Below are positions 9,295-20,978 of a stretch of DNA of 64,000 nt, in pieces. Within the stretch, counting starts at the first letter, position 1, and every line of letters starts with the position of its first letter. The notes beneath the pieces are model-generated. The model ran no database searches and had not been told where the DNA came from. It saw only the letters and a program-made list of their open reading frames with translations. The translations under genes were made by a program, and so were the position numbers. Origin of the DNA: Adiantum capillus-veneris (taxonomy: Eukaryota; Streptophyta; Polypodiopsida; Polypodiales; Pteridaceae); contig CM043946.1 in NCBI GenBank assembly GCA_014529385.2, positions 39,935,558 to 39,999,557 of the forward strand. Reading direction: 5' to 3'.

Positions 9295-11245
9295 TGTCAC
9301 AAATGGGTGACGTGGCATGCCCTTGGACAAAGTGGCAACAGACCCCGGCACACACACACACACACACCTGCAAAAAGCACCAACAGGCTGACGTGGCAGG
9401 ATGTACGGACTGCCGTATAGATATCCGAAAACGCGGAGCTGCTGCCGTACGGACTGCCGTATGGATTTTTCTTGCTTTTGCGCTAAAAGAATCCTAGGCT
9501 GGCTTAATTAGCAGCTTTTGGGATTGGATGCTTTATTTTTTTTTAAAGCTTTTAAGCTTTTGATTTTGGGACTCTGCTTTTGGGCATCCCTTGTACCAAT
9601 ATGTAACATTTAATGGCCTAGTAACTTGTGGGTAGCGGAAAATAGAATGAACATAGTGAGCATTTCATTAGAATAGATTCCTAATGAGAATAACAAGAGT
9701 GCTTGCCTGGAGAGAGCAACAAAAAGCATAACAACTAGTTAAATAGCATGAACAATACTTCAAAAGAGAGAGAAATTAAGCTATTGACAATAGTTGAGGA
9801 CCGGATTTACATGGAGCCGGTCCCCCCTCCAAAAGGCTTTGTATTATGGTTTCTCCCATCAAGAGAGACATTTTACAATACAATTCTTTGTGTTCCTTCA
9901 ATACTAGCTAGTGCAATGGAGATGGAAACTTCATGCACTAAGCAGAACACTTATCAAACACAACATCAATTACATCACAGTCTCAGACCCAAGACCTCAC
10001 ACACCTTCGAAGATGGTGAGAGCTAGCGGGGTATGAGAGTAGATTGAGAGGAAGGAGTATTCTTACGAGAAAGATGTACATCTCCTCACATAATCACTTA
10101 TATTAGCATAGCTTAGCTTAGTAATTAGCATGGTAGAGGAGATGAGCATGCATTGAAGCTTGGATCTTGGTTGGATTTGCATCACAAAGCCAAGAGTTGT
10201 TGGTGTAGGCCTCCCTTCTCACAAGCTTGGAGTAGGTGGTAAGCTTTTCATTAAAGCTTGAGAAGAAGAGAGAGAGTCTTCTTACTCCACACATGAGATT
10301 GTGTGAGTGTGTAAGTGATAATGCCTTGTAAAATTCAGCCCCCTCTCTCTCTTGGTCGACTCCTCTTCCTATTTGCTCATGCTCACACCCTATTGGCCCA
10401 TGCCAGGCTTAGCCAATGAAATCTAAGCAGCATAAGTGATAGCCTTCTGACATGTATCCCCCTTTCCCCTTTTGTGAGAGCTTTACGTAATTAATAAATG
10501 CAACTAAACTCTCATTGGACACCTTTGCCTCCAGGCCAATAGGAATCAGGCAAGCCATTGGGCTGCTGAATGCTCATTGGACCCCTTGGTAGACTGTCCA
10601 ATAAGCTTCTAGAGAGCTTAATTCTTATTGGTTCTTTTATTAAGTGTTTTTTAATTAATTAAACTAGATTTACTCCATCCTAATTCTCATTGGTCCACCT
10701 CCAAGGCCATCCAATAGGATTTGAGCACACCTTGTGGGCATCTAGGCTAGGGAGCTGACATGTGTCCCTCATTCCCTTTGTGTAAAGGGAGCTTGTGTGT
10801 GTGTGTGTGTGAGTTTCTCTCTCATTTCCTACTTCTAGGGCTCACCCCCTCCTATGTAGGGATGCATGAAGACTTTTTGAGCACACACAAAGTATCCAAT
10901 TCCTAGGCTTTTAACCTTTGGACACAACCTTTGAATTTTGGAACCTTAGCATTTTGGAAGTCTTAATGGGCTGAACCCTACGGTCTTTTAAGCTCATTGT
11001 TGCACCTTGCTCTTTTGCAGATGGCCCTCCCCTTGGATCCCTACTGTGGCCGGTCTGCCAGCTTAACCAATATTCTAGCTTTTTCTCCCCTGGCACTTCC
11101 CCATATTAAATGATCAATTTAACATGAGAAAATCATTTTGGAGAATTAGATATTAGTTATTATGACAAATAAATAAGTGGGCAGGGCCTCACTTCTTAGC
11201 GCATCTGGACGTAGAATCTGAGAGTGAGCACCTACCCACTCTCTT
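9295..11245 (+). repeat. Gypsy B 5' LTR, split by repeat E and truncated
   Basis: 9295-9601 matches the start of the 3' LTR (17445 on). The match resumes at 11168 (AATAAATAAGTGGGCAGGG) after the E insertion. At about 11245 the LTR jumps directly into gag (DTFFGF). The end of the LTR, the primer site and the gag start have therefore been deleted. A short CA repeat lies at 9352-9367. Confidence 0.85.
9602..11167. mobile_element. Repeat E, copy 1 (possible solo LTR)
   Basis: This 1566-base insert interrupts the gypsy B 5' LTR exactly between ACCAATA and AATAAGTGGG, as shown by the intact 3' LTR at 17720. It starts TGTAACATT and ends TATGACA, and AATA is repeated at both sides (9598-9601, 11168-11171). 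A diverged second copy lies at 57390-58440. There is no coding capacity. TG..CA ends and a short target repeat suggest a solo LTR, but a 4-base duplication is also compatible with other classes. Confidence 0.6.
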
Positions 11246-13270
11246 AAGTTTGACACTTTTTTTGGATTTCGAGATGCTCCGAGGGCTTTGTCCTTCATAC
11301 AACAATTTGACATAACTTTCTCTGGAGGGCATTACTCAGAGCACTCCAAGATTCGGAGGGCTACCTCTTTCTTCAAGGGAAATGCTCGAACATGGTGGTC
11401 CACCCTTCTACTGAACAAGGAAGCTCCGGTTAAATGGTTGAAATTCAAAAGGCTTTTTATTTCTACTTGGCTGACTCGGGAGTACGAACGAGATATACGA
11501 ACTGCTTGGAATCATCTTCGGATGACCGAGGAGATTCTCTGGACGCGTATTGCGAGAGATTTTGGAACTTTTTCTACCATCTTGTCACATGACACATCCA
11601 ACTCTATGTGTCCGTGGACAAGCTACAGCATGATCGGGGTTCAGTCAGTCTAGATTTAGAAGTGATCTAGCACTTTTGTGAGTCTATTCGTAGACCGTGC
11701 ATGCCCAGTCACTGAGTGTAGATGCATATCCTCTGGTTGCACACAATATAATCATAAGCATTCCCATCAGAATCCTTCAGGGGAATTTTCCAATGCATTT
11801 AGTCTATTTTCCCTATTTTTGACATTTTTCACTTATTATTTTTAAGTGACTTTTGTGGAAAAGTAGGAAGAGCAATTTTGCTAAGTTAATATATAAGCAA
11901 ACCAGAGTTAGCACTTTCTGGCAGAAGAGGCAGCAGGAGCACATTGCTCAACAGGCAACTTCTGAGCAAGCCCCCCCCCCCCCCCCGTAGGAGACTTAGC
12001 GTTTTCAGCCAAGGACAGCCAGCGTTTTTCTCCATTGCAGATCAGCCCCAGCGTTTTGCATTGCAGACCAACCCGGCGACAGAAGCACGGAATTCAGCCC
12101 TAGCGTTTTTTATTTGCAGACCAACCTCAGCGTTTTTGCAGATCTTCACAACAGAATCAGCCCTAGACTCTGCGTTTTCAGTTTTCAGCATTTAGACATC
12201 GTAGATCAAGTCCCGAACCTCGCAGATCCACCTTCCCGCAGCAGATCCTCGCCGAACGGTCAGATCCCGCGAAGTTTGCAGTTTCAGCCCGGAAAACGCA
12301 GATTTCAGCATCTGCGTTTTCAGCGCGTCGTCATCGCATCGTCGCCATTGACATCGTCACCAACATAGAGTCAGAATTCAGCAGATAAAGATTTGCAGAT
12401 TTCAGCCCTTAGCGATTTTAGTTTTCAGCCCGTCTCGTCGTCGTTCTCATCGTCGTCGACATCGTCGGCAAGTCCAAGCATTGTAGAGATTGTGCAATCA
12501 ATAGTAGACCACTCTCGCCATCGAGAGTGGGGCCTTCGGAGGAGGGTTTTACAACATCTCTGGTGTCGTATTCTCTTCTCTATCTCTCAGTCTCATGCAC
12601 GTCCATTCACAGTGTCCATTCACTTTGTTTGTGTCCATTGCACTCTCTCACTAAAGGAACGGAGGCTCTCCCATCTGTAAGTAAAAAGGAACCCCTAAGC
12701 ACAGTTCAGAGCACTCATCTTGAGCAAAGCGCAAACATCCATTCCGCTGCACCTAACACATCTTCTTCATTTAAGATCTCGTTTAAAGAACAGATTGAGC
12801 TGTTTTGCTACGGACTTCCTATAGAGATCCGAGATCGTTGCTTAGAACAAAAGTCAAATTCTATTCAAGAATTGATGGGTCATGTGAAACGGGGTTTTGC
12901 CATACATTTAGGCAATCTGACTTACCCCACTGATGAGATCTTGACTCAGAGAACCCAAGAGACTTCTAATAATGAAAGTAGAAAGAAAAAGAGCCCCCAA
13001 GAAATGAAAGACAAGGATTCACGATCCTGGCTCACTCTTCGAGAGAGGGCCAACTATATCAAAGAGGGGAAGTGTTTTGGATGCGGGGAACATAGGCACG
13101 TCCTAAAAAGGCACAGCAAGAACAGAATGAAGACAGGCCAGAGACTTCAAGAGCAGCTGAGGAACGTGGACGAAAGGGAAAGATGAAAGCAGGACTGGTC
13201 CCAGATTGCATGGGTACTGACCCAAGCACGATTGATGAAAGTACAGAAGTTTGCCGAGCTTGGGCCAAAG
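11246..13270 (+). pseudogene. Gypsy B gag, split by solo LTR C
   Basis: Gag forms the particle and binds element RNA. 11246-11582 codes DTFFGFRDAPRALSFIQQFD, FFKGNARTWWSTLLLNK and WLKFKRLFISTWL, the retrotransposon gag domain also seen in gypsy A. It is cut at the CATCT target site by solo LTR C and resumes at 12759 (FKISFKEQIELF). It continues to a knuckle region, GKCFGCGEHRH near 13070, whose second half is lost to a frame change. Gag runs on toward the protease, as in gypsy A. Confidence 0.85.
11583..12758 (+). mobile_element. Solo LTR C (1176 bp)
   Basis: It begins TGTCACATGACACATCC and ends CACCTAACA. It is flanked by a 5-bp duplication CATCT (11578-11582 and 12759-12763), so it is a solo LTR left by recombination. 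A TATA-like word (ATATATAAGC) lies near 11887. The following ~500 bases are full of AGCGTTTT/TTTTCAGCC words, a poly-C run at ~11971-11986, and CT-rich DNA near 12570. Two full copies of the same LTR bound element C at 17.8-22.1 kb in reverse orientation. Confidence 0.88.
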
Positions 13271-13279
13271 TGAAAAGAT

Positions 13280-14223
13280 CAAGAAGCACTGATTTTCTTT
13301 GATGGAGGAGCCAAGGCCAACTTCATTTCATCTGAATTGACGGCGTGGCTCGAGATTACACCCGATCGGATGGGACCACAAGCAGAGGCAGTTCTAGCGG
13401 CACCCGACAGGGATGTAGCCATTACACCTATCATTGGCAAACTTTGGTTGCATTGTCAGGGGTATTTGGGGCACGAGGACTTCTACATAATGCCCTTGGA
13501 AGGTTGTGATGTCCTCCTGGGAGTCCCTTGGTACCATAAGAACAACGCCGTGGTCGATTATCAGGCGAAGAAAGCGACATTGACTAATGAAAAGGCCCGA
13601 AAAATTGTACTTGATGTGAAATTGAAGGGCGAGTCTGTCCCTATTGTATCGGCTTCGGCCGTTTCGAAATTAATGAAATCCAGTCTATTTGTTTACTCGA
13701 TCTTTTTGAAAGAGTTGAATGATGAACATAGGACAAATATGTATGAACTTATAAAGAATGTCAAAGATTTTCTCCACACTCATGCCGATTGCTTTTCTGA
13801 GGGCCTGTTAGGCGAGTTGCCACCAGCTCGTTCTAAGGATCATACCATTGATATGATACCTGGAAGCACACCACCCAACCGGCCACCTTATCGTGTGAGC
13901 CAAGCCCATAATGAAGAAGTTATGAACCAAGTGAAAGACCTCTTGGAAAAGGGTCTTATCCAGCCGAGTACTTCACCTTACTGCTCTCCCGTGTTGTTAG
14001 TTTTGAAGAAAGACGGATCTTGGAGAATGTGCATTGATTATAGAGCTCTCAATAAAATCGCCATCAAGAACAGATTTCCGATTCCGAGGATCGATGATAT
14101 TCTTGACCGACTACAGGGATCCTCTTGTTTCAGCAGGATCGATTTGAAGAGTAAATATCATCAGATCCGAATCCTGCCGGGAGATGTCTACAAGACAGCT
14201 TTCAGGACTTTAAAACGCACATT
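13280..14223 (+). pseudogene. Gypsy B protease and reverse transcriptase start
   Basis: The protease segment reads [12 protein letters not shown] (near 13297), then [20 protein letters not shown] and VPWYHKN. The RT begins with PPYRVS, then [32 protein letters not shown] and [16 protein letters not shown] frame of 301 codons (13337-14242) is open. It is cut at FRT by solo LTR D, and the catalytic DD part and RT thumb are missing, so the LTR D insertion came with a deletion. DGG stands where Asp-Ser/Thr-Gly is expected in a retroviral-type protease. Confidence 0.88.
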
Positions 14224-14861
14224 TGTAAGGCCCCCGTTATGAGGAGAAGTCATCGTGCGTGAAGAAAAATCACTCGCCGGAAACCAAAATTTTCATGGCC
14301 AATCTCGAGCAAATAATTTTCGCCGGAATACTATGGCCGGACGGCAACCGGAAAGTGGTCGGAAAACGACCGGTCGGTTGGCCGGTGGCCGGTAGTCAAT
14401 GGCCGGTGGGCGAATTCAAAAGCGGACTTGTCTTCTCAAGGACGGCCACACATGGACGGATTGGAGGGTCCGATTTGGACTTATCTACACAAGGGCGGCT
14501 ACACATGGCTGCCTCTCATGAGAGACGGCAACCCTTTTGGCCTATAAAAGGAAGCCTCTTCTACACACAAAAATGTATTGTGAAGCATTGTGGTGCATTG
14601 TGAAGTTGGTGTGAGGTGGTGAGAGTGAAGCAAGGCAGGAGCTCTATTAAGGGTATAATCCCTTTGTAATCTACTTCTTGTTTGAAGTACTAAAGCCATT
14701 GAGTGACTGCTTTCTCATTGACGTAGCCCACATTGGGTGAACCACGTATATCGTGTGTACTCTCTCTCTCTCTACTCTATAATCTCTTGTGTGTGTAAAT
14801 TATCTCTCTCTATTAAGTAATCTACTCAATTATCTACTTAGCTACGTCCTATTTCCTAACA
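14224..14861 (+). mobile_element. Solo LTR D (638 bp) with TATA box
   Basis: It begins TGTAAGGCCCCCG and ends TTTCCTAACA. TATAAAAGG lies near 14544, followed by a CT-rich leader (14758-14775), as expected for an LTR promoter and R/U5. The flanking five bases do not match (ACATT versus GAATG), and the gypsy B RT segment between its two flanks is missing. It therefore probably arose by recombination that removed host sequence. The family is unknown; no second copy is in the window. Confidence 0.65.
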
Positions 14862-16868
14862 GAATGTCCATGAAGTTAGAAGCTTCTTGGGCTTATGTTC
14901 TTACTACACGCGGTTCATTAGAAAGTTTGCAGAGGTTGTTTCCCCTTTGCATATCTTGACGCAGAAAGGAGTCCCTTTCTTGTAGGGACCCACAGAGGTG
15001 ACTGCCTTTCAGAGTTTGAAAGAGAAATTGACTACATGACCAGTTTTGACTTTGCCGGATTTGCAAAAGTCATTTGAAGTATATTGTGATGCTTGTGGTC
15101 GTAGTCTGGGTGCGGTCTTAATGCAAGAAGGCCATGTCATTGCCTATGAGAGCCGATTGTTTTCAAGGCCGGAATTGACAACACAGATATATGAGAAAGA
15201 GCTTTTGGCGGTTATCCATGCTCTTACTTAGTGGCGACATTACCTACTCGGAGCCGATTTTACGGTCTTCACTGATCATCAGACTTTATGCTACTTCTTG
15301 TCACAGAAGCAGCTATCGGAAAAGCAAATGCGGTGGGCTAACATCTTGTCACAGTTTCGGAACAGAAGAACTTGGTGGCAGATGCTTTGTCCTGAAAGCT
15401 GTTGGTCTTGGCTATTTCCACGATTCATCATAGAAGCTTCGAGGACATGGTCGATTAATACGCCACAGATCTAGATTTTTCAGATGTATTCGGTCGAATA
15501 AAGAATGGGGAGGTAGTAGCGGGATATTCCATTCGGGATGGCTACATGATGAAGAAAACGATGTTGTGCGTTACACAACCATTGAGAGAAAAGGTTCTAA
15601 CCGAATGCCACTGTCCACCATTTTACGGGTCACCGTGGCATTGATACCACCTTGAAAGGTGTGGAGCGATACTTCTTTTTGCCGAGACTCAAGAAGGACG
15701 TGGATGATTTTGTATGCAGTTGATTGGTATGCCAGAAGGTCAAGCTTGACAGGCATAAAGCACAGGGATTGTTACAGCCTTTACCCATTTCCACCCGCCC
15801 CTAAAAAAGTATTGCTATGGATTTCATTTTGATCTCCCGAAGACACAGAGTAGGCACGATGGTATCTGGACTGTTATTGACAGATTTAGCGAGCAAGCTC
15901 ATTTCATTCCAGTGAAGAAAACAGTCAAGCCGCATCATTTAGCGAGACTATTCATTGCCCAATAATTCACATTACATGGCATGCCTAAGACAATAGTCTC
16001 TGACAGAGATCCCCAATTCACAAGTTTGTTTTGGAAGGCTGTTTGGGAGAACATTGGCACACGGTTGCAGTTCTCGTCATCTTTCCACCTACAAACAGAT
16101 GGGCAATCTGAGATTGCAAATTCAGTCGTACTCATTTATTGAAGTCTAATTTTTTGGATCAGAAGACTCAATGGGAAAAGTTTTTGCCTTTGGTGGAATT
16201 TGCCTACAATAACACAATTCACTCTTCGACAGCAGGAAAGGCGCCATTTGAGATTATTGAAGGTGCTCCGAAGGTTTCACCCTTCCTAAGCATGAAAGAT
16301 AAGATTTTTGAAGCCGACCAGTACACGAGAGACTTGGACACTGCTTTTGCCAAGGTCCGAGAGGCTTTAGAGAAGTCTCATGAAACACACAAGAAGGCAG
16401 CAGATCGACACCGTCACGATTTGAAATTAAAGGGCTCTTACGTTTTGAGAAGGCATGCCTAAGAAAGAAAAAGGGAAAGGAGCGACTTTTTTCAAAGCTT
16501 AGCATGAGATACTATAGACCTTTCCAGATAAAAGAAAAGATAAATCATGTCTCCTTTAGGCTGAAGCTGCCCGATACTTGGAGAATTCACAATGCTTTTT
16601 ATGTGAGTCTCTTGAAGCCTTTTAAAGGCGATGTGTCCGATGATGGGAAGTCAGATGAGCAACCCGAAGTGGAGGAAAGCGAGGAGATACTCGTCCCAAA
16701 ACAGATATTGGCACATAAGATAGAAAGATTAAAGGTAAAGTGATTAGGCGGTTCTTGGTTAAATTCAAGAACTATCCTGCATTGGATGCGAAGTGGATGG
16801 AGAAGGAGGACCTAGCAGATACTCCTCAGATTGTGGAAGTTTACCTTGAAGCATTCGGTTTAGCATAG
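14862..16868 (+). pseudogene. Gypsy B RNase H, integrase and chromodomain-like end
   Basis: The order is NVHEVRSFLG, then RNase H with YCDACGRSLGAVLMQEG and TDHQTLCYFLSQKQL. An integrase follows with the H2C2 remnant near 15640-15760 and core [23 protein letters not shown] and [11 protein letters not shown]. Then come WRIHNAFYVSLLKPF and a final [19 protein letters not shown], which resembles a chromodomain. Chromodomain-type integrases are known to direct insertion to marked chromatin. In-frame stops such as TAG at 15229 and several frame changes inactivate it. Confidence 0.85.
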
Positions 16869-17444
16869 TCTACTCCGATAGAACCCCGATTTCAGCATGG
16901 GAGAATCTAGTGCAACGGGTTTGCACAAGAAGGGAGTCACTCCGCTCCTTTGTCGACCAATTGCCCCGATTTTTCATATAGAGTCACTGATGTCCCTTTG
17001 GGTTTCAGTGATACTCTTGAGCTGATAGTATTCTGCTGTATGACTTTGTGAACTGGAATTCCCGATAATGAAAATGATACTAATTGATTTGTACTTGACT
17101 TGTTTGAGTGCAGGAACTGATAGACGAAATGACTGCAACATTTTGGTCTCATAAATCTCTATAGACATGATTGCAATATGGATTACTTAATCGGGCATCT
17201 GTGATGTCCCGACTGGATCTAGATGCAATTGCTAAATACTTTGCCGATTAATCATGGTCTGAGATTTGGAATAAATTTTCAATGTGATTTGTCATGTGAT
17301 GTGACTGTTGATTGGTACATGTGCTAGATGTGTTGTTCCTAGTGCGTCGGTACTAACAGTCAGTGTCTACTAAGACAGTTTATGGCCTCTGTCTGTTTTG
17401 CATGCGTAATACAGGGCAGTGACAATGCTTTCAAGAGGGAGGTA
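16869..17444 (+). other. Gypsy B 3' untranslated region and polypurine tract
   Basis: It is non-coding between the pol stop and the 3' LTR. The last bases, about 17431-17444 (CAAGAGGGAGGTA), are the polypurine tract that primes plus-strand synthesis and sit directly before the LTR start at 17445. Gypsy A has the same arrangement. Confidence 0.75.
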
Positions 17445-17844
17445 TGTCACAAATGGGTGACATGGCATGCCCCTGGATAGAGTGGCAGCAGACCCTGGCA
17501 CACACCCGCAAAAAGCGCCGGCAGGCTGACGTTAGGATGTACGGACTGCCGTACAGATTTTTGAAAAACGTGGCGCAAAACGCGGAGCTGCTGACGTGGC
17601 ACTGTCGTATGGATCTTTCTTGCTTTTGCGCTGGTAGGATCCTACGTTGGCTAAATTAGCAGCTTTTGGGATTGGATGCTTTTGATTTTGGGGCTCTGCT
17701 TTTGGGCATCCCTTGTACCAATAAATAAGTGGGCAGGGCCTCACTTCTCACAGCATCTCGACGCAGAGTCTTGAGAGTGAGCACCTACCCACTCTCTTGT
17801 ACTTTGAACATAGATTAATACAAAAAGAAATACCAAAAGGGGCG
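17445..17844 (+). repeat. Gypsy B 3' LTR, first part (rest at 22150-22294)
   Basis: It starts TGTCACAAATGGG like the 5' LTR and runs to GGGGCG, where element C is inserted. The LTR continues at 22150-22294 (GGGCGCCAGTCTTTGGGGCC to GTGTTACA). Joining the flanks restores the block found in both gypsy A LTRs. The GGGCG at 17840-17844 is repeated at 22150-22154 as the target duplication of element C. Confidence 0.88.
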
Positions 17845-19028
17845 TGTTAGGTGCAACGGAATAAATGTTTGAACTTTGCTCAAGATGAGTGCTCCGAACT
17901 GTGCTCAAGGTTCCTTTTGTTCTTATGGAAGGGAGAGCCTTCCGTTCTTAATGAGAGAGTGCTATGAACACAACAAAGTGAATGGACAATGTGCGTGCAA
18001 GTGTATGCGACTGAGAGATAGAGAGAGAAGAGAATACGACACAAGAGATGTTGTAAAACCCTCCTCCGAAGGCCCCACTCTCGTCAGCGAGAGTAGTGTA
18101 CTTATGATTGCACAAACGAGTACAAACTGAATGCATGTGGCTGATGCAAGTCTAGGCTATGTCGGTGTCGACGACGGTGATGGCGAGACCGATCTAAGGG
18201 CTGAAATCTCCTACTCCTTATCTACTGTCCAAAAACGCTAATGGGCTGAAATCTACCGTCCTTCTACTGCTGTCCAAAAACGCTAATGGCTGAATTCTGC
18301 TGCGGCTGAAAACACTATGGAAAACGCTGATTTTCTGCTGGTCTTTATGGCTGAAAACTGCACTTCTTGTAGGGCTGAAAACTGAGGCTTAGGGATGAAA
18401 TTGTCGGTGCTTATCTGCTGTTGTGGGTTACTGAAAACGCTAGGACTGAATGGCGATTTGGCTCCAAAAACGCTAGGGCTGCAATTCTGGAAACGCCAAT
18501 GCTAGGGGTGTGTGGGCGATGATCATCCTGATGAACAACGCCAATGCTGGTGTTCTGTGGTCCTATAGAAAAACGCCAAGGCTGAGGATCTGCTTGAGGG
18601 AAAATCACCCCCAAGGGGTTCTTGCTTGAGAAGTTGTTTGTTGAGCGGTGGAGCTCCTGCTATCTCTTCTGCCAATTAGTGCTAGTGTAGATTTGCTTAT
18701 ATACAAACTTACTCAATTTGCCCTACCTACTTTTCAACAAAAGTCACTTAAAAATAATAAGTGAAAAATGTCAAAAATAGGAAAAATAGGCTAAATGCAC
18801 TGGAAAATTCCCTTGAAGGATTCTGATGGATTCTGATGGGAATGCTTATGATCATGTTGTGTGCAACCAGAGGATATGCATCTACACTAAGTATCTGGGC
18901 ATGCACGGTCTACGAATAGACTCACAAAAGTGCCAGATTACTTCTAATCTAGACTGACTGGATTGACGGAACCCTGATCATGCTGTAGCTTGTCCACAGA
19001 CACATAGGGTTGGATGTGTCACGTGACA
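17845..19028 (-). repeat. Element C 3' LTR
   Basis: Terminal bases TGTTAGG..GTGACA on the plus strand are the reverse complement of solo LTR C. The ~450 bases at 18190-18610 hold at least eight copies of AACGC-containing words (AAAACGCTAATGG, AAACGCCAATGC), alternating with GGCTGAAA. This is a degenerate array in the leader part of the LTR. Confidence 0.88.
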
Positions 19029-19274
19029 TCCCCTCCTTTTCAAAGTGAGGTACTGGTACCGAACTATATGGCGTCGAGGGAGATCGCCAATAGCATCCGG
19101 AATCCTGGAAGGGACTCTTCGCCGGCCCACTCTGATGTGTGGGTTGTGCGGTACTTGAACTTCATAAAGGTCTGCAATGCCTTCTTCTTTGGGCCGCGCC
19201 GAAAGCGACACGGTCATCTTCAATGGTTCAACTTCGTCGAGAGTCAGGTTTCTTTCTTCTTCAAGAATCTCCAT
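19029..19274 (-). pseudogene. Element C short ORF before the 3' LTR
   Basis: The frame is open from 19274 leftward to the polypurine tract. It includes PHNPHIRVGRRRVPSRIPDA and a basic end, YLTLKRRG. It may be the residual C-terminus of an ancestral pol or gag. I do not recognise a domain, and the position just before the polypurine tract is the main reason to list it. Confidence 0.35.
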
Positions 19275-19648
19275 CGCTGAAAATTCCTAAAACCACTTCC
19301 AACACAAAAACATGAACATACCTATTTCATGTAAAGTGAGTGAAAAAAATCTTGTCTTCCTAAAAGACTGTGCATGCAATGTAGATGAACCAATAGACGG
19401 AGTGCCAAACCGTTCACCACACACACGCAAACAATGAGATCGAATCTTTCTCTTATAATCTAGAGCAATCAACTGTGGCAATTCACAACAGAAATGCCCA
19501 TGCTTGGTGCTCATGCTTTCATGTACTCTTTCTACAAATGTGTCATGCCAAGGAAGAGACATGGAATGTGACGTCCTTGGATTGCATACTTTTCAGCTTT
19601 TCATGAACAATTTGCATACATTCGTGCTCATTCATGAGTGAAACGTGC

Positions 19649-20511
19649 TCAACGTAAAAATATGTCATGCCTAGGAAAAGGGATCACATAAAGACGCTGA
19701 CTAAAAATATAGGAAACGATCACGAATGAAACATTCGAACAATGCGTGCGTACTAGGCATGCGAACACATAATACTTCCTGTACGGGTTCTTTGGACCTA
19801 GGCTCTCGAGAGCCAAGATCGGTTCTTCCTGAGGGGGTTCTTTGGACCTAGGCTCGAGAGCCAAGATCGATCCTTCGTGATTGATCGAATCTACAACGAG
19901 GTTAGCTTCGCTAGAAAAAGCATCAACTAACTCATCATCCTTGTGAACAATCACATCATCTTCATGTAAATCATCATGCTTGTGAGAAATCATATCTTGA
20001 TCATGCAAATTATCATGCTTGTCATTGTCATCCAAATCATCTGCAAATCATTGGCATTCAAATCATCATGCTTATCATTGTCATTCAAATCCTGTGTGTC
20101 ATGCTTGGGAGAAGAAGAGACTGAGAGAGTCTCCTTTCCCCAAATCTCTTGCATCTGTGATGACTGAACTTGAGAAAAGATTCGCCAGAACTCTTTCCTG
20201 TGTCGGTCGCTCTGTTCTTGTCTAGCTTTGGCTGCCTTTCTTTCTGCGTCTCTTTCTGCTTCTCTTTCTGCTTTTCTTTCTGCGTGTCTGCGTTCCATTT
20301 CTGCCATTTTTTCTACATTTCGTGCTTCGCGTTCTAACTTCCTTTTCATAAACATATGGTCCAAGGCCTCCATAGGAGTTAGTGCAATCCTTGACGTAGA
20401 TGGGGAAGGGGGAGGGTCGGAAAAACCTTCTGGTGGGGAAAATTCTTCTTCGCCTCTCTTATGCTCATCACCTCCAAGCGAAGTATCCATTCCACTTCGA
20501 GTGATGACCAT
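19649..20511 (-). CDS. Element C gag-like N-terminal ORF
   Basis: A 173-codon frame (20511-19990) starts MVITRSGMDTS, the kind of N-terminus many plant gypsy gag proteins have. It continues with a long Arg/Glu/Ala-rich helix (MAEMERRHAERKAEREAERD), probably a coiled coil, and then Asp/His-rich repeats (DNDKHDDL). An overlapping frame (20035-19649) continues the Asp/His-rich repeats (DDNDKHDNLHDQDM). No gag core domain or zinc knuckle is visible. It may be a self-association protein kept by a non-autonomous element, or simply decayed gag. Confidence 0.5.
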
Positions 20512-20978
20512 CCACTAGAGTCGTGGGTTCTTGTGGGTTCTTGTGGTCTTGGGTTCTTAAGTTCATGAGGAACTTGGGTTCTTGGGTTCTTAATTTCACG
20601 AGGAACTTGGGTTCTTGAGGTTCTTGAGGGTCTTCTTTTGCTTGCAGTTTGTGTTTGAGAAGGATCTTCTCTTCACCCGAGTTCTGCTCTTTTTGGCGGG
20701 CGCACCCCTTGGCGGCCTTGCGCTCACACCAAGGTTGCTTTTTCCCACCTCACGTCGATTGGCCGGCCGCTAAGTGCACGGTCCGCTCTCAATGAGTGAA
20801 AAGAGGCACAAGGGGAGGCTGGACAAGCCCTTCTTTCTTGGGATTCCTGTCACTCTTCAAAAACACGATTAGGAATCGACACGCCCAAGCGAACTTGGGT
20901 TCGTGCGACCGCAACAACCAAAAAACAATTCTTGTGATTCTTGTGGTTCTTTCCTTGAGTGATACAAAGCACTGCCAA

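Noticed and set aside
14224-14861. LTR D as a normal solo LTR with target duplication
   Set aside because: The five flanking bases do not match and part of RT is missing, so I kept it only as an LTR associated with a deletion.
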